Shown here piece after piece: positions 1-12,653 of a stretch of DNA of 64,000 nucleotides. This DNA comes from Antedon mediterranea (lineage: Eukaryota; Echinodermata; Crinoidea; Comatulida; Antedonidae). A program made the position numbers and the translations under genes. Position 1 is the first letter of the stretch, and the number at the start of each line of letters is the position of its first letter. Under the pieces are notes generated by a model. The model was given only the letters and a program-made list of their open reading frames with translations, was not told the DNA's origin and ran no database searches. The DNA lies in the NCBI RefSeq assembly GCF_964355755.1, contig NC_092676.1:21124288-21188287 (forward strand). The letters run 5' to 3'.

Positions 1-3000
1 GTACGGTATACGTTTATAATTCGTAGGCCAATGACTAGTTGAATTAAACCAACTTGCTGTAAAAGAACCAAGCACGTAACAACCAGACTTAAACTTAATA
101 TAGTATCATCATTCAACGAAATATAGAATTTTTTCAGAAATTTAAATCGTATACATACTCACTCACTTCAGCACAAGTTGAAAATAAATCGAAAGAATAT
201 CTTTCCCAGCAATTGTTGACTTAAATGTAGAGATACTGTATACTTATAAGTAACGCTGTAAGCATGTGCTTTTCCAAAACTGGAATAAAATGCGCATTAC
301 TATAAGTTTGGATAAAAGTTTATTAGGATTTGATTGGCTGTGTTGGTAATGCCTTTTCGATTGGTCAAATAGTTTCCGATCTGTTTCTCTGTCAGTAATG
401 AACGAACTTAATTTTATTACAACTGTTTATGTTTAAAAATCAAGTTGAACCGAATGTGATTTAGAGATTTACCTAGAGATGATGACAGTTCTTGTTCTTG
501 TTGAATGAAATGAGAGGTAGGCCTACAATTTAAAAATAATATTTCAACTAAAGAAGAAAAATATCAACACAATGGTTAAAGATATATTGTCACCTTAAAA
601 ATATTTTTTTTTCTATTTTTTTGTTGAATGTGCCATTTTAATGTCACAAAATATTTGTTCACTTTGACCAAAAACTGGGTCGAAAAATATTATTTACCTG
701 AAAAAATGTAATTTAAAGCAAAAAAAACAAACATATAACAAAACCCATATTGTCTGTCAGACAATTGTTTTTGGTTATTTATTTCTTTCGTCTTTTTATA
801 AGTGAAATAATTGGGGTTTTTTGTGTTTTTTTTACAGAAGTGAATAACTTCAAAAACGACCTATAGAAAATCAGATTTTATTAATCTACATTTTTAAGGA
901 AAGAAAATCGAATTTACTACCACACATAACATGAAGTAGTTCTAATTCTCGTTTCTTTGTTTAATGTTTTAGACTTGGCGTTACATAATGCCAAATAATT
1001 TTATTATCGTACCTTGAGCTTAAATGCCAAATTGACTGTTTATTCAGATACAGTACATGTTACGCACAATATATTGAATACGTAGTTTAGACTAAAAATA
1101 TAGCGCGAATTACTATAACTACAAAATTGGACAGACTATATTAATTCATTACAGGAACTGTGATAGTCTGGGCTCCAGACGGAGTTTTGTCTTAATATTA
1201 GTAAAAATATAAATATGTTTGCACATATGGCGTTTCATACGTGTATTACTTGAGTTTGTATTTTCAGAGAAAAATCGCGGTCGAAATAAAAACAAATAAA
1301 TATAAAAAAAAAGACAATAAATACAGACTTGGGGCAAGTCTAGAACTGTGATTAATCATTTAGTTAAAATTGCAGATTGTTTACATTGTTAGACATAAAA
1401 TGGCTAGATTTGTTTTTGTCTTGAGTGATGAAAAGCACACTCTTCCCTTTCCGCAACGTCATGAAAAAAGTACAGTCACGTGGAGTTTGAGTGTAGTGTA
1501 ATTGTTGAAGTTTCATCTCTTATTGTGTTAAAATATCAAACTTGACGCGAGAGAAAAAAGATCTTATTTAAAATCGAGATTCAAAGAAATAAACTACTTC
1601 CGGTTTAGAAGTGCTTCAATTAAAAAGTGAACAAATAAAGGAAATTCAATGACATGTAATTCGCTCTTGAAAATTAACCAATATTACATAAGACAGTTAA
1701 TTAAGTACTTAACTTGTTGCGTGTAGTCTTTTTTGGTGTTTTTGTTTTGATTTTTTTCGAAAAATGGTCAAATGTCATATTCTTATTTTAATGTTTATTT
1801 TACTCGTACGATTTGGTATTCTCATTTTCTCGTTTTGCTAATTGACAGTAACGGTATTGTTTCTAAACAATTTACTCTACTGTTAATTACTATTTTTTTA
1901 AATATTACATTGACAATTTGTTTTTGGTTAATTCTTTATGTGATAAATAATTATATGTTGAAAAAATCGTAGGCTTAGGTAACACTCATCAAGATTGCCA
2001 ATGTTTTTTTAATTTTTTTTTTATTTATAACTTAGCATATTTATTTCACATTCATATCTTAACAAATTCATTTCACGTTCTTGTCTTAACGTGGTATACC
2101 TTAACGTTCATTCACATTCATATCTTAACATATTCATATCTTGGCGTTCATTTCACATTCATATCTTAACGTCAATGTTATTATTAATCTACAAATGTGT
2201 TTATGCGTAAGAGGGTTAGGATGTACAATTGGTATAATTACTCACCACTTATTCCATCAATATAACCATTACCACCCCGCCGCCCCCAACCTCCCCAACC
2301 AAAGAATCGTTCGCGCGCCCTTAAAGTCCTACACAAGCTACACAACAGGTTTTTGTTGTTGTCACGTGAATATCAACGAATGAGTGTTGACAGCTATAGT
2401 AGGAAGTAAGATAGTCAACAAAGATGTTTTTCGAATAAGCGGAAAACAATAATGTCGTTTTTAATTCCAAATTTTAATCAATAAATTAGTTTTTATTGTT
2501 TCTAAGGGCCTATCTGTTGTAAATTACGTGTTTTAATGTCACAACAATCACTTTTAAATGTCGACTTTAATTAGTTTTCAAATGTATAGGCCTACTGTTT
2601 ATAGTTAGTATCTAACTTTTGATGATGATGATGTTTGTTGTCAATTCAAGTTGTTAAACAGCCTATTTCAAGACCTAGGTCTAGGTTTTTTCGCATAATA
2701 AATATCGCTGTGATGAATCACATTTCAAGAGAATTACGGTGTATTTTGGACTGATGTAGGTCTACCCTATTCATAAGGTCTAAATGTTTGACTTGTGGAT
2801 TACAAGTGAGAACCAACTTAAGTCAACTTGACAGTATCTTTAACTTATATCTACATGGTAAAATCATTGACATATAGGCCTATAAATGTTAGGTCCATGG
2901 TAAAAGGTTAGATTTGTATGTCTGTATATGGATCAACATTTAATGAGGAGTTGTATCTCATTGAATAAAACTCGATGAATATTACCACAATATTATCATT

Positions 3001-3285
3001 GGTTTTAATCACACCATAGATCAACATGATATCGTCAAAATAATCCTCTCTAGCCGCTGACAATCTAATTAGTCATAATAATGCTTTATGCGTATAAAAG
3101 CCGGTATAACACTATTCAGATTGCTAGAGATAACTTACTTGATAATCGAAATCAAGTCTTAAGGCCTGACTAACTAATTACCGATGATATTGTCTCTCTC
3201 TGTAACGTATGTCTCATGGTTTTCATGCCACATAACAATTTTAATTCTAAGCTTTCTTAGCTTAGCTTAGAATTCATTATTTGGG
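1..3285. other. AT-rich intergenic DNA, no gene recognised
   Basis: No exon with domain similarity and flanking splice signals was found on either strand. Short open frames here are not supported by composition or by recognisable protein sequence. The stretch contains scattered TAGGCCTA octamers and a degenerate tandem repeat near 2035-2175. There is one GC-rich pocket at about 2270-2330 that reads as a glycine-rich frame on the minus strand ending at a possible donor, but it has no start or partner exon. Confidence 0.5.
2035..2175. repeat. degenerate tandem repeat with TTCATATCTTAAC core
   Basis: The words TTCATATCTTAAC, TTCATTTCAC and CTTAACGT recur about five times with irregular spacing, each copy slightly different. 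It looks like a short decayed minisatellite. Confidence 0.55.
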
Positions 3286-3828
3286 ATACCCCGTATTTAG
3301 GGACACTTTCTTGCGCAAAACATGGAAAATGTGTTTCAACACAACTGCCAACGAGGACTCTTCACTGTTGAGTCCTGCATATAAATGAATGATAATGACT
3401 ACCTCTTCTTATCACGTACTTAATATGAATTCCAATTTAGTAAATATTAACAAATTCAATTAATGAAATCACTTCTGTTGAACTTTGTTGTTATTATTAG
3501 GATAAAAGACAATATATTGTCTCTCTGTTGTGAATTCAAATACTACTGGTTCGTAGACCTACCTTTGTTATCGTCTTTATCCATTACCTAATATTAACTA
3601 GATGGTTCTCGAATACACAGTAATTTCAGTGTAAAAAAAATGGAGATTTCAAATGTTCGTACCGCAGGACTATAAATACATTGTCGAAATAAATAAATAA
3701 ATAGACACGATGAATAATGTAGTCAACTAAAATTAGCACCCTGGGAATTAGGCCTACTTCCAAATCAGAAACTTGTCTTAAAAATATGTCCAAATTTTTT
3801 ATTTGAACTCATTTAAAAAACCCAATAT

Positions 3829-4850
3829 ATGTTATGTAACATTAGAGTTGAGGGATGGGGAAGAGGATGGGAAGATATTCTTTATCCACTCAGTAACGAA
3901 ATATTGTTTTAAATGTTTTATAGGCCTATCAATAATATACCACTAAACACAGTAAAACATTTACAATTTAATACTTTTTAAAAACTGTTCCTGATAGTCG
4001 ATTGAAATAGTAAAGTACGATACACCACTAGGACGTTTATATGTATTTTTTATAATTATTAATTAATAGGCCTACAAACGTTGAGAAGCAACTGTCAATA
4101 ACAAAGTTTTTATTTGTATATTATGTGTTTATATATCCAGCAGTAGAGCCTACCCACAGTCACAGTAATAAATGTTCTTTGTATGTGTTTATATAACCAC
4201 ATTCACAGTAAGAAGATTTCGAATCAAATGGTGACCAAAAATGGTTAATACGTATATACAATATTATCAAAGTATTGCAATACTATATATCTCAGTTGTA
4301 AGTTTATTCTCCAAGGGCCCATAAATTTACCTACTTGTGTTAAACCAAGGACTCATAAATTCACCTACAAACTGGGAGTCTGAGAGATTGGAATGTTCCA
4401 TTCATCGCAAATCAATACATTTGTATAAACGTACATTACATCTATCAAAATAGTATTTTTTAAAGAAAATCGGCCTGTCTTCAACATTATGATGCAGTAC
4501 TCGAGCTGTTCAACCGGTTTTCAGCTATTAAAAACAATTATCGTAGGAGGAGATAGGAAAATGCAAAGTATCCTCGTATTATTGTGTGCAGGTATTTTTC
4601 ATGAGGACATCCATTAGACAGCGTATACCACGATCAGAAAACACCCCTATATGGGGCAAATCTTTGAACCTAAATTCGTTTTAATTGTCAATAACTAATT
4701 ATCTAACTAAATTTAATTATTAAACAGGGTTACATCAGGTGGTTAAAATCAGTACCAAGATTCTAACCAACTTTATATACCATCGAGTAAACATTCTAGG
4801 AGTAACGCGCGATTTACCGAATTTTGCCCTTACGTAAATTTATATATAGA
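3829..4850. repeat. 1-kb repeat family, copy A
   Basis: It begins near TATGTAACATTAGAGTTGAG and ends near the word TTACGTAAATTTATATATAG. It matches copy B at 6223-7261 throughout, with many substitutions and small indels. Landmarks shared by both copies are GATACACCACTA, CGAGCTGTTCAACCGG or its variant, TCGTAGGAGGAGATAG and ATTTACCGAATTTTGCCC. No conserved protein frame survives in this copy. Confidence 0.7.
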
Positions 4851-4887
4851 CTAGATGGCACGCTCGCTTCGCTCGCGTACCATCTAG
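4851..4887. repeat. GC-rich hairpin after repeat copy A
   Basis: CTAGATGG at 4851-4858 is the exact reverse complement of CCATCTAG at 4880-4887. The interior CGCTCGCTTCGCTCGCG can fold further. It directly abuts the end of the 1-kb repeat and may be part of a mobile-element end. Confidence 0.55.
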
Positions 4888-4985
4888 GGGTGCTCACAGA
4901 TGGTTCTCGAATACAGTAGAATCCACGGACGGGGACTTTTTTGGGACACTAAACAAAAACGGAAGTGTCCCCCTAATTGGGGTAT

Positions 4986-5842
4986 TCAGAAATAGAGACA
5001 ACAAAACCAATACTGGATTCCATAAAGGACAATTAATTTATGTGGATTAAAGAAATTAGGGAGAAATGGAAATGTATGTACGGGAATTGTGGGCGGCACG
5101 TGGTGGTGGTGATGGAACCGCAGTAATAAAGTTGATTGTATTTATATATTATAAGAACCAAACTAAATAAATAGACCTAGACATTCTGCGAAATGGAAAT
5201 CGGAAATGCAAGCTCCTATTCAGTGAAAAATTAAACTGTAGTCTACCTAAATATTTAGGGCAAATCATCGGTTGTGGTGTTGAAATTCCTGTAAACATTT
5301 GTGTGAACCAAACTGGGTCGAATTTCTGTCATGAGTACTGATTTGTTAGCCTGTGATTTATGACGCCTAAGGGATCTATCTAGACTTATTTTTTAGAATA
5401 ATGTACGTACCTGTCAGATACAATTGTCTTGTGTCGTATAATAAATAAGTACTGTAATAGTTACTGAAGTTACTATTACAATCTCGTCAATGAAAACACG
5501 AAAATGTATATGCGCTTACTTATGAAAACGTATACAGTATTATACTCAGTTATTGAAACAGTAGGTTTAAAAAAGTTTCGTTTGTCTGTAAAATGATGTA
5601 ATCAAGCTGTTTACATGAGTCTTAATTTATAAGCACATAAACTACTTACATAGAAAGTAGGGTATCATAAATTTGGCCTTAGCACTCGGGGGAGTGACTA
5701 AGATGAAGTCCGTGGGACTACTAAATATAAATTGTAATGAACCTCGAGGGACATAAATAGGAATATTTCATGTTTCATTATCAATGTATAATAAATGGAA
5801 ACTGTTTACCGATTCAAATAATAGAAATTGGTTTTTAACATT
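4986..5842. other. intergenic, nothing recognised
   Basis: No supported exon, RNA gene or repeat structure was seen in this stretch. Confidence 0.4.
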
Positions 5843-6228
5843 TTCCGAACCTATTGCAAGTTTATTCTCAAAGGGCCCATATATTTACCTACCGTATGTG
5901 TTAAACCAAGGGCTCATAAATTTACCTACAGTATTTGTGTTAAACCAAACTCTGGCAGACTGAGAGATTGGGATGTTCCATTCATCGCAAATCAATACAT
6001 TTGTATAATCGTATATTAAATCTATCAAAATAGTATTTTTTAAAGAAAATCGGCCTGTCTTCAACATTATGATGGTGTACTCTAGCAATCTATCAAAATA
6101 GTATTTTTTAAAGAAAATCGGCTTGTCTTCAACATTATGATGGTGTACTCTAGCTGTTCAACCGGTTTTCAGCTATTAAAAACAATTATCGTAGGAGGAG
6201 ATAGGAAAATGCGAAGCCTCCTCGCTAT
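5843..6228. repeat. 1-kb repeat family, truncated copy C with an internal duplication
   Basis: It carries only the middle of the family: the GGGCCCATATATTTACCTAC stretch through TCGTAGGAGGAGATAGG. It then runs straight into the start of copy B. The segment starting TCTATCAAAATAGTATTTTT occurs twice in tandem (about 6012-6076 and 6082-6155). The open frame on the minus strand here is repeated in copy B but is broken in copy A, so I do not treat it as a gene. Confidence 0.7.
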
Positions 6229-7261
6229 GTAACATTAGGGTTGAGGGATGGGAAAGCGGATAGGTACAAAGAGGAACAATTTTTAAATATATTCTTTATC
6301 CACTGAGTAACGAAAAATTTTGTTCATGTTTTATAGGCCTATAAATAATATACCTCTCTAAATACAGTAGGCCTAAAACATTTGCGATTTAATACTTTGT
6401 TAAAACTGTCACTGTCATAATCGATTGAAATATTAAAGTACATGTCACGATACACCACTACGACGTTTATATTTTTGGTAATTATTAATTAATACAAACG
6501 TTGAGAAGGAACTGTCAGTATAAAGTTTATTTGTATATCTAACAGTAGAGCCTATCCACAGTCTCAGTAATAAAGTTTATTTGTATATATTTTTATATTA
6601 CATCTAACAGTACGAACATTCACAGTAAGAAATGTTCGATTCAAATGAAAAATAGTTAATAGGTATTTACAGTATTGTCAAAGTATTGCAAGTTTATTCT
6701 CAAAGGGCCCATATATTTACCTACCGTATGTGTTAAACCAAGGGCTCATAAATTTACCTACAGTACTTGTGTTAAACCAAACTCTGGCAGACTGAGAGAT
6801 TGGGATGTTCCATTCATCGCAAATCAATACATTTGTATAATCGTATATTAAATCTATCAAAATAGTATTTTTTAAAGAAAATCGGCCTGTCTTCAACATT
6901 ATGATGGTGTACTCTAGCTGTTCAACCGGTTTTCAGCTATTAAAAACAATTATCGTAGGAGGAGATAGAAAAATGCGAAGCCTCCTCGCATTTTTTTGGC
7001 GGGTATTTTTCAAGATGGACATCCATTAGACAGTGTATACCACGATCGGAAAACACCCCTATTTGGGGCAAATCGTTGAACCTAAATTCGTTTTAATCGT
7101 CAATAACTAATTATCTAACTCAATTTAATTAGTAAACAGGGTTACATCAGGCGGTTAAAATCAGTACCGAAAGTACGAACCAACTTTACATACCATCGAG
7201 TGAAAATTCTAGAAGTAAGGCGCGATTTACCGAATTTTGCCCTTACGTAAATTTATATATA
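6223..7261. repeat. 1-kb repeat family, copy B
   Basis: Direct repeat of 3829-4850 in the same orientation, about 2.4 kb downstream. Both copies end at the word TTACGTAAATTTATATATAG and then diverge at once, which marks the element boundary. Confidence 0.7.
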
Positions 7262-9213
7262 GATTACATCAGTTAGACCATTGTGTCAGAACAGTGTTCA
7301 ACACAGTCAAGCAAAATTACGTAAAAAGTAGTAATTAATGAGTCTTTCTTTAAAATCACCCTGTGGGCATGCATTACGCATGAGCAAACGATTGTTTCCG
7401 TTTTTCAGAGTAGAGTATTCTTTCATTTTACTTAGCCTATTGCTACTTAATGGTGGTTTTAATTATTGTAAGTAAAATTCACCAACAATAGCGTAATGTT
7501 CAACATTGCATCTGTCGCACAGGGCCCGCTCGGGATTATTAATTTACCAACTAACATAGACCAACCTCAATCTAAACTATTGTGAATCTAAAACGAAAAT
7601 GTAACCGATTTCTTATATTATTTAAATATTCGATTACAATAATCATAACAATAGGCCTAACAATAGTTTAACTGTCCTTAAATTATTATTTAGTTACATT
7701 TTTGTGAATCTTTTTTTTATGTTTAATTGACCATACTTAGGGCCCATTGATTTGCTTACTTAAATTAAGTGACAACTTAACACAGTTAATTTAGCAAATT
7801 TGTAAAAAGGTCATCATTTATGAAAAACTACGCATATTAGGCCTATTTAGTCACGCAACTACTTCATGGCTTATTAATACTTTTCGCATTACTTTAGGCC
7901 TATATCTTAATTGTTAATTACTCTTGGCCTTTACGGGTTACATTTAGTCTACTTTAGATTAAACTTTAAAACTTATTTAATTCATAATGTTATGCTATTT
8001 CCTACTTTCAAATTAATTTTACCGTTTCTTTTTTTTTGCTGTGACGTAATTTAACAACAAATAAATTCATTTTAATGCAATGATCTACTACCACACGCCT
8101 AACTTAGTGAAATAAAGTCATTCACTACTGCTTCTAGGATATTATTAATAGCACCGTATTTTTGCATTTTTTAAACAAATAAACAAAGACGACAGCTTCC
8201 TAGATATTTAGTAACAAGAGAAAAATGAAACGGCAATTTAGTTCCACTAAAAGTTAACAATAAAACAGACTATTAGAGGGCGCTAAGTAGACTACTGAAG
8301 GGATTCATTCTGATATTCAGATTTGAAAAATCTAAAGTTAAAAATGATATAGTAAAATAATATATAATATTAATTTCTTCGTATATAAATATAACTTTGT
8401 TTAAATCAATTGCTTTCGTTCAATTTAAAATGTCTATAATGATAAATCATCAGGAATAATTTAATTGTTTTTTGATGTGTTTTTCTCTGTACCTTATGTT
8501 TAACTGTTATGCACCTTTTGTTTCGTTCTGCCCTACACCCAAGCTGTGACCTGGGATGCATGTAATATTCTTATGTATTATTTTTTTAAATAAAGAATCA
8601 TTTGATATATCAATCAAAAATAATACAACGTCTGCCAAAAGGCGGAAAAGTAGTATTTTACAATACAATTCATAAAAAAAAAGTTAAATTAGGCCTAAAG
8701 GTAAAAAAGTTACATCAGAGTAATTGAATGTATTTTTATTATTTTAAGAATAAACAAATGAATAAATACATTATTTATTTTAAATCAATTACATTATAAC
8801 AGAATGAATTATCACATTACATTATATTTAATTAAAGATATATTTAGGTTATACCTAATGATTTGTAATTGTATATAAATAATACTTGATTAACTTCCCG
8901 CAAATAGCATAATAACATCCAATAGCGAAAGTAATAACTTACCATAGGATAGTCGTTATTAAAACATACTCATCCGAATCTATTTCTTCTGTCTTCTGTT
9001 ATTCTAACAAGGCCAGATATTGACAGCGTTTCGACTCTAACACTGCACGATATTCATTCGCCCTGACAGATGACGTCATCAACCCCACACGGTAACTTCT
9101 TTAGAGTTAACTGATAAAAGAGTAACTGTGTTGTTCTGAACATTATTGGTACCGGCCGGCTTCTTTTTATCTTCGATACCATTTTTCTTCTCATCCTGAG
9201 ACAAGTTTTAAAT
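7262..9213. other. intergenic region upstream of the IGFBP-CUB gene
   Basis: No exon is recognised. Around 8500-8600 there is a stretch ending in an AATAAA-type signal that resembles an old LINE or transcript 3' end, but too little is left to name it. The last 150 bases are the likely promoter of the downstream gene. Confidence 0.45.
9071..9120 (+). promoter_or_regulatory. CRE-type site and TATA-like element upstream of the IGFBP-CUB gene
   Basis: A perfect palindromic TGACGTCA (the CREB/ATF consensus) sits at 9071-9078, 136 bases before the start codon. A weak TATA-like GATAAAAG lies at 9113-9120. The spacing is compatible with transcription starting near 9140-9150. The function is inferred from the motif only. 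Confidence 0.4.
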
Positions 9214-11379
9214 ATGCGTGTGAGATACGTTCTTGCTGTATTCGTGGCATTATTTATTTGGTGAGTTGGCCTAGAGTTTCTAAATTATTTTAAAACGCAC
9301 CTTTTAATGAATAGGCCTGCAACGATATTTATAAGTATAAGTTTCTTTTCGTTTATCCAATTTGAATAGCTTTAAGTATAAACATAACTTACTACAGTAC
9401 TACTACTTTCTCAAGTAGACTGTTTATCTTCTCGAATTGGATCAACAACAAATAAAGAAATTGAATATTTGAATCAAAGTGAAAATATCTTAAGTTAGGC
9501 GATTGTTTACAGTGTGATTAATATATAATAATATAATTTAAACATTGTGTGTAAGCTGGTAACATAGCTTATATTAGTTAGATGTTTAATTACGTTTTAG
9601 ACAGACTTGTTGAATATTGACTACAACCTCTAATGTATAGAACGTTCTTATTCTGAATTATTATCGAGAATAGAGTATCTATTCTACCTATCAGGCTTGA
9701 TTGTTTACCCGGGTAAGTTGGTTTGGTCAGGCGGTATAATTATCGCTAACTTTGGTAAACTTTGGCTTACCGGGTAAAATAAGGCGTGGTGTCTAGGCGT
9801 ACCGTATGTGTATTTAAGAGATCTATCTTTCTTTTTTATTAACCTGTTATAAAAGTCTCTGTTCCACTAATTGTATTTTCAGTTCTGAGTGTATGATATG
9901 TTTTTGTGGTAAAACACTGAAGGAAAAGAAGAAACTATGTAAAGGTTCTCCAACAAAGTCCAGCGAATGCCCGTTTGGAACCAATTTAGTACCCGACGCA
10001 TGTGGGTGTTGTCAAGAATGCTCTAAGGTAAAAATTGTTTATTTCTTATATCACTGTGTCTAACTACGCTGGATAGATTGTTGTAGGCCTACGCATTACC
10101 GTAGTAAAGTGTCTGTTGTTTTCGTCATCATCATATTCTTGCAACCCACAATGCTCTTTATTATCAACATCATCATCATCATAGGCCTACTAATTTATTC
10201 AATAAGCATCAACATGGCACTCCTCTAAACCAAATCCTCTCTTCATCGATTCATTTCGATCATCATCGTCCTTATCATCATTACATCCTTTTTCTAGCAT
10301 CGCCGTTCTAATCACTGTCTAACAACAGATCTATGTTTTGCCTTTGTAGAGATTGAATGAGCCATGTGGTAGCATGATGAGTGCGATGGGAAAATGTTCA
10401 AATGGTTTAATTTGTAGTTGCCGACCACCATTAAACACTGGATACTGCACTGTCCCACAAAGTGAGTACAGGGCATGGCATAGGAAATGGCTTTATGTGT
10501 AGTTACTAATATTTGGTAAAAGATAAATTTCTGACAAACGTGGTGATTCGCTGGTGGCGCTCGTAAAGGAATACTAAATATATGAAAAAGAAACAAATAA
10601 AAGAGACTTGGGCATAATAATTGATAATTCTTCTGGTTGCTCACGAGCACCTAAAAGTAGTCGTAAAAGATTTAGGCCTACTCTACTACTGCTCGTATAG
10701 AAACAGAGAGGAGCTTCTCAAAACAGACACACAGATAACAACAGGGTACACCGCCATCTACAGTAAAGGTTTTACCAACTGTTATGTTTCCTTTTAACAG
10801 CGCCCCCTTTCATGTATTAATACTATAAGCAGTAGACATATGAGAAGTCCTACAAAACCATAGATATTGTTTCATGTATTTTACTAAATTAACAAATATG
10901 ACCAATTAATTAAAACCATTTTATTTCTGGAAGCGTATTTGTTTTATTTTATAGCATGTGACTCCGTAAGGAAAGATGATACGCGGGGTTTTCTGACCCC
11001 AAGATTCAACAGTCACCATGAAAAGTGTCGCCAAAAGCTAATAGCGCCCTCCGATCAAGTTGTCCATCTCATGATCTACAAAGCCTCTGGTCTTGGATAC
11101 GCTCAACAAGGCAGGACCTGCGTAACAAAACTCCAGATCATTGACTACACAGAACATTCAGGAAAGCAGATCACTGACGTATGCTCTAATCAGGAGGGTG
11201 GTTTTCCAATTAAGTTTAAGTCTTCTACGCGTAGGTTAGATATCGTTTTCATACAAGATGAACGTGGGTGTGGTTATTATGGACCGTTTGATATGAACGC
11301 GAAGTACAGAGCCTCCTACGAGTTTGTACCAAGTGAAGGATCTGGTACAGATAGGCATAACTTGTCTATGATACCATAA
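9214..11379 (+). CDS. secreted IGFBP-domain plus CUB-domain protein (4 exons)
   Basis: Exons join(9214..9260, 9883..10027, 10350..10461, 10955..11379), 242 residues. All introns are GT/AG with phases 2, 0 and 1. Residues 1-15 form a hydrophobic signal peptide (MRVRYVLAVFVALFI). Residues 16-101 form an IGFBP N-terminal type domain: paired cysteines at the start, the hallmark CGCCQEC at 56-62, then NEPCG and a CSNGLIC segment. Residues 103-230 form a CUB domain with four spaced cysteines, the TPRFN turn, CVTKLQIIDY, and the closing GPFDMNAKYRASY strand. IGFBP domains can bind insulin-like peptides, and CUB domains mediate protein contacts in secreted proteins. The ligand here is unknown. An AATAAA overlaps the stop region. 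The neighbouring gene at 15700-21098 has the same first domain and intron phases. The start is the only ATG giving a signal peptide. Confidence 0.85.
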
Positions 11380-12653
11380 ATAAAAGAAACACATAACTTG
11401 TATTTATAGATACAGGTATAGTCATAGTTTGGAGAAATTAATTTTGTATTTTGTTACACTTTATACAAAAAAAATTATATAGGTCTTGTATATTATTTTG
11501 AATAGTTTTCTACTATCTATATTTAGGCCTATTTAGGTAAAATTTAGGTATGATTATGTGATATCTGAATGTTTTTATGTTAGCTGTCAACGTTTATTGA
11601 CAATAGACTGCTATATACTCAGTAAAGACGTATCTATCATAAATTGATTTAGCAGTTTATTTCGAATCTTTCTTTTAAGGGAACCCTTTCGGAATCCAAA
11701 AAAGGAGAATGTCTCTCCTTGGTCGATTTCTACTGTATTACATTAAACCTTCCGTCTAGAATTCATACATTTACATTTAGGCCTACATTTCATTTAAAAC
11801 TACTAAAACTAAAACTACGATATGTTTGAGTTTATTTTTTGATATATTTATTTATTCAACTTCCCACTAAAACTGTTAGGATCGGGACCAACAGGTGGTA
11901 AACACCTCTAAAAACGGTCCAGTCCCAATTGCACAGTGGCTGTGTGTGACAGTGGCTGTGTTTGTGTGGACTAGTACACCGGGGTAACCTCCTACTCGTC
12001 TCGAAAGATATACTAAATTTTTTAAAGTGCACATGAGCTATGTGTACACTTGACCTACGGTTTATAGTCCTTATATAATGTATAAGCATGTCAATCAATT
12101 GAGTCTAAATGTATGTTCCGTGAAGGTTTAATTACACACCTTTAAGTCCTACAGCTTGTACCTATGTCGGGGGATTAAACAATTGTGAGAATCCAATTCA
12201 GTAGATCTCCAATGTAACACAGCAGAATGTTAGAAATGTTCGGTATTGCACGACCGAAATTGAATCTTCCGTTTGAGCTGCGTCTCAGTTTTCTAACAAA
12301 CTCAATTTACCGTTCAAACGCTGACGCGTACGCAACAGGTAGTAACAAAAGCTTCGCACGATTTTTGATGACGTAGAAACAGCAACAGTCGTTCTGTGTA
12401 TGCTACCGCGAGCAAGTTAAGATTCTAGCTGAGCTCGAAACAAATTCACACTGGGTATAATTCATGTTTAAACTGTGTTTAATGTGCATCCATCCTGACA
12501 GATAGAAGGTGATAAGTATTTGATGGTACCGCTCATCTTACCAAATGATAGCGGACATGTCATAGATATGTTTGTATATTCAGTGACGATTTAGAAATAA
12601 ATACAATGATAATACATAATGCATTAAGAGAAAAACAAGGCCAACAGCCATTA
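11380..12653. other. intergenic between gene 1 and a mobile element
   Basis: No exon is recognised. The part at about 11960-12085 belongs to a dispersed repeat that is also found inverted near 33130-33285. The rest is AT-rich without visible structure. Confidence 0.45.
11960..12085 (+). repeat. dispersed repeat, copy 1 of 2
   Basis: Contains ACTAGTACACCGGGGTAACC, then CTACTCGTCTCGAAA and ACTTGACCTACGG. The same words occur in the same orientation at about 33130-33285 read through GTACTAGTACATC and CTCGAGACG variants on the opposite strand, showing a common element. The length and ends of the element are not determined. Confidence 0.45.

Larger units (their letters stand above)
3286..4985. 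mobile_element. candidate DNA transposon with imperfect terminal inverted repeats
   Basis: The left end reads ATACCCCGTATTTAGGGACA and is followed by CTTTC. The reverse complement of the right end reads ATACCCCAATTAGGGGGACA followed by CTTCC, so the two ends match over roughly 25 bases with a few differences. The interval is about 1.7 kb and contains one copy of the 1-kb repeat family described at 3829-4850. No transposase frame is visible, so it would be non-autonomous. A target-site duplication was not obvious. The pairing of these two ends is my inference. Confidence 0.4.

Noticed and set aside
5885-6899. Two near-identical minus-strand open frames of 60-67 codons (5885-6088 and 6717-6899)
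   Set aside because: They lie in copies of the 1-kb repeat; the third copy near 4330-4500 has a deletion breaking the frame, so conservation reflects recent duplication, not coding.
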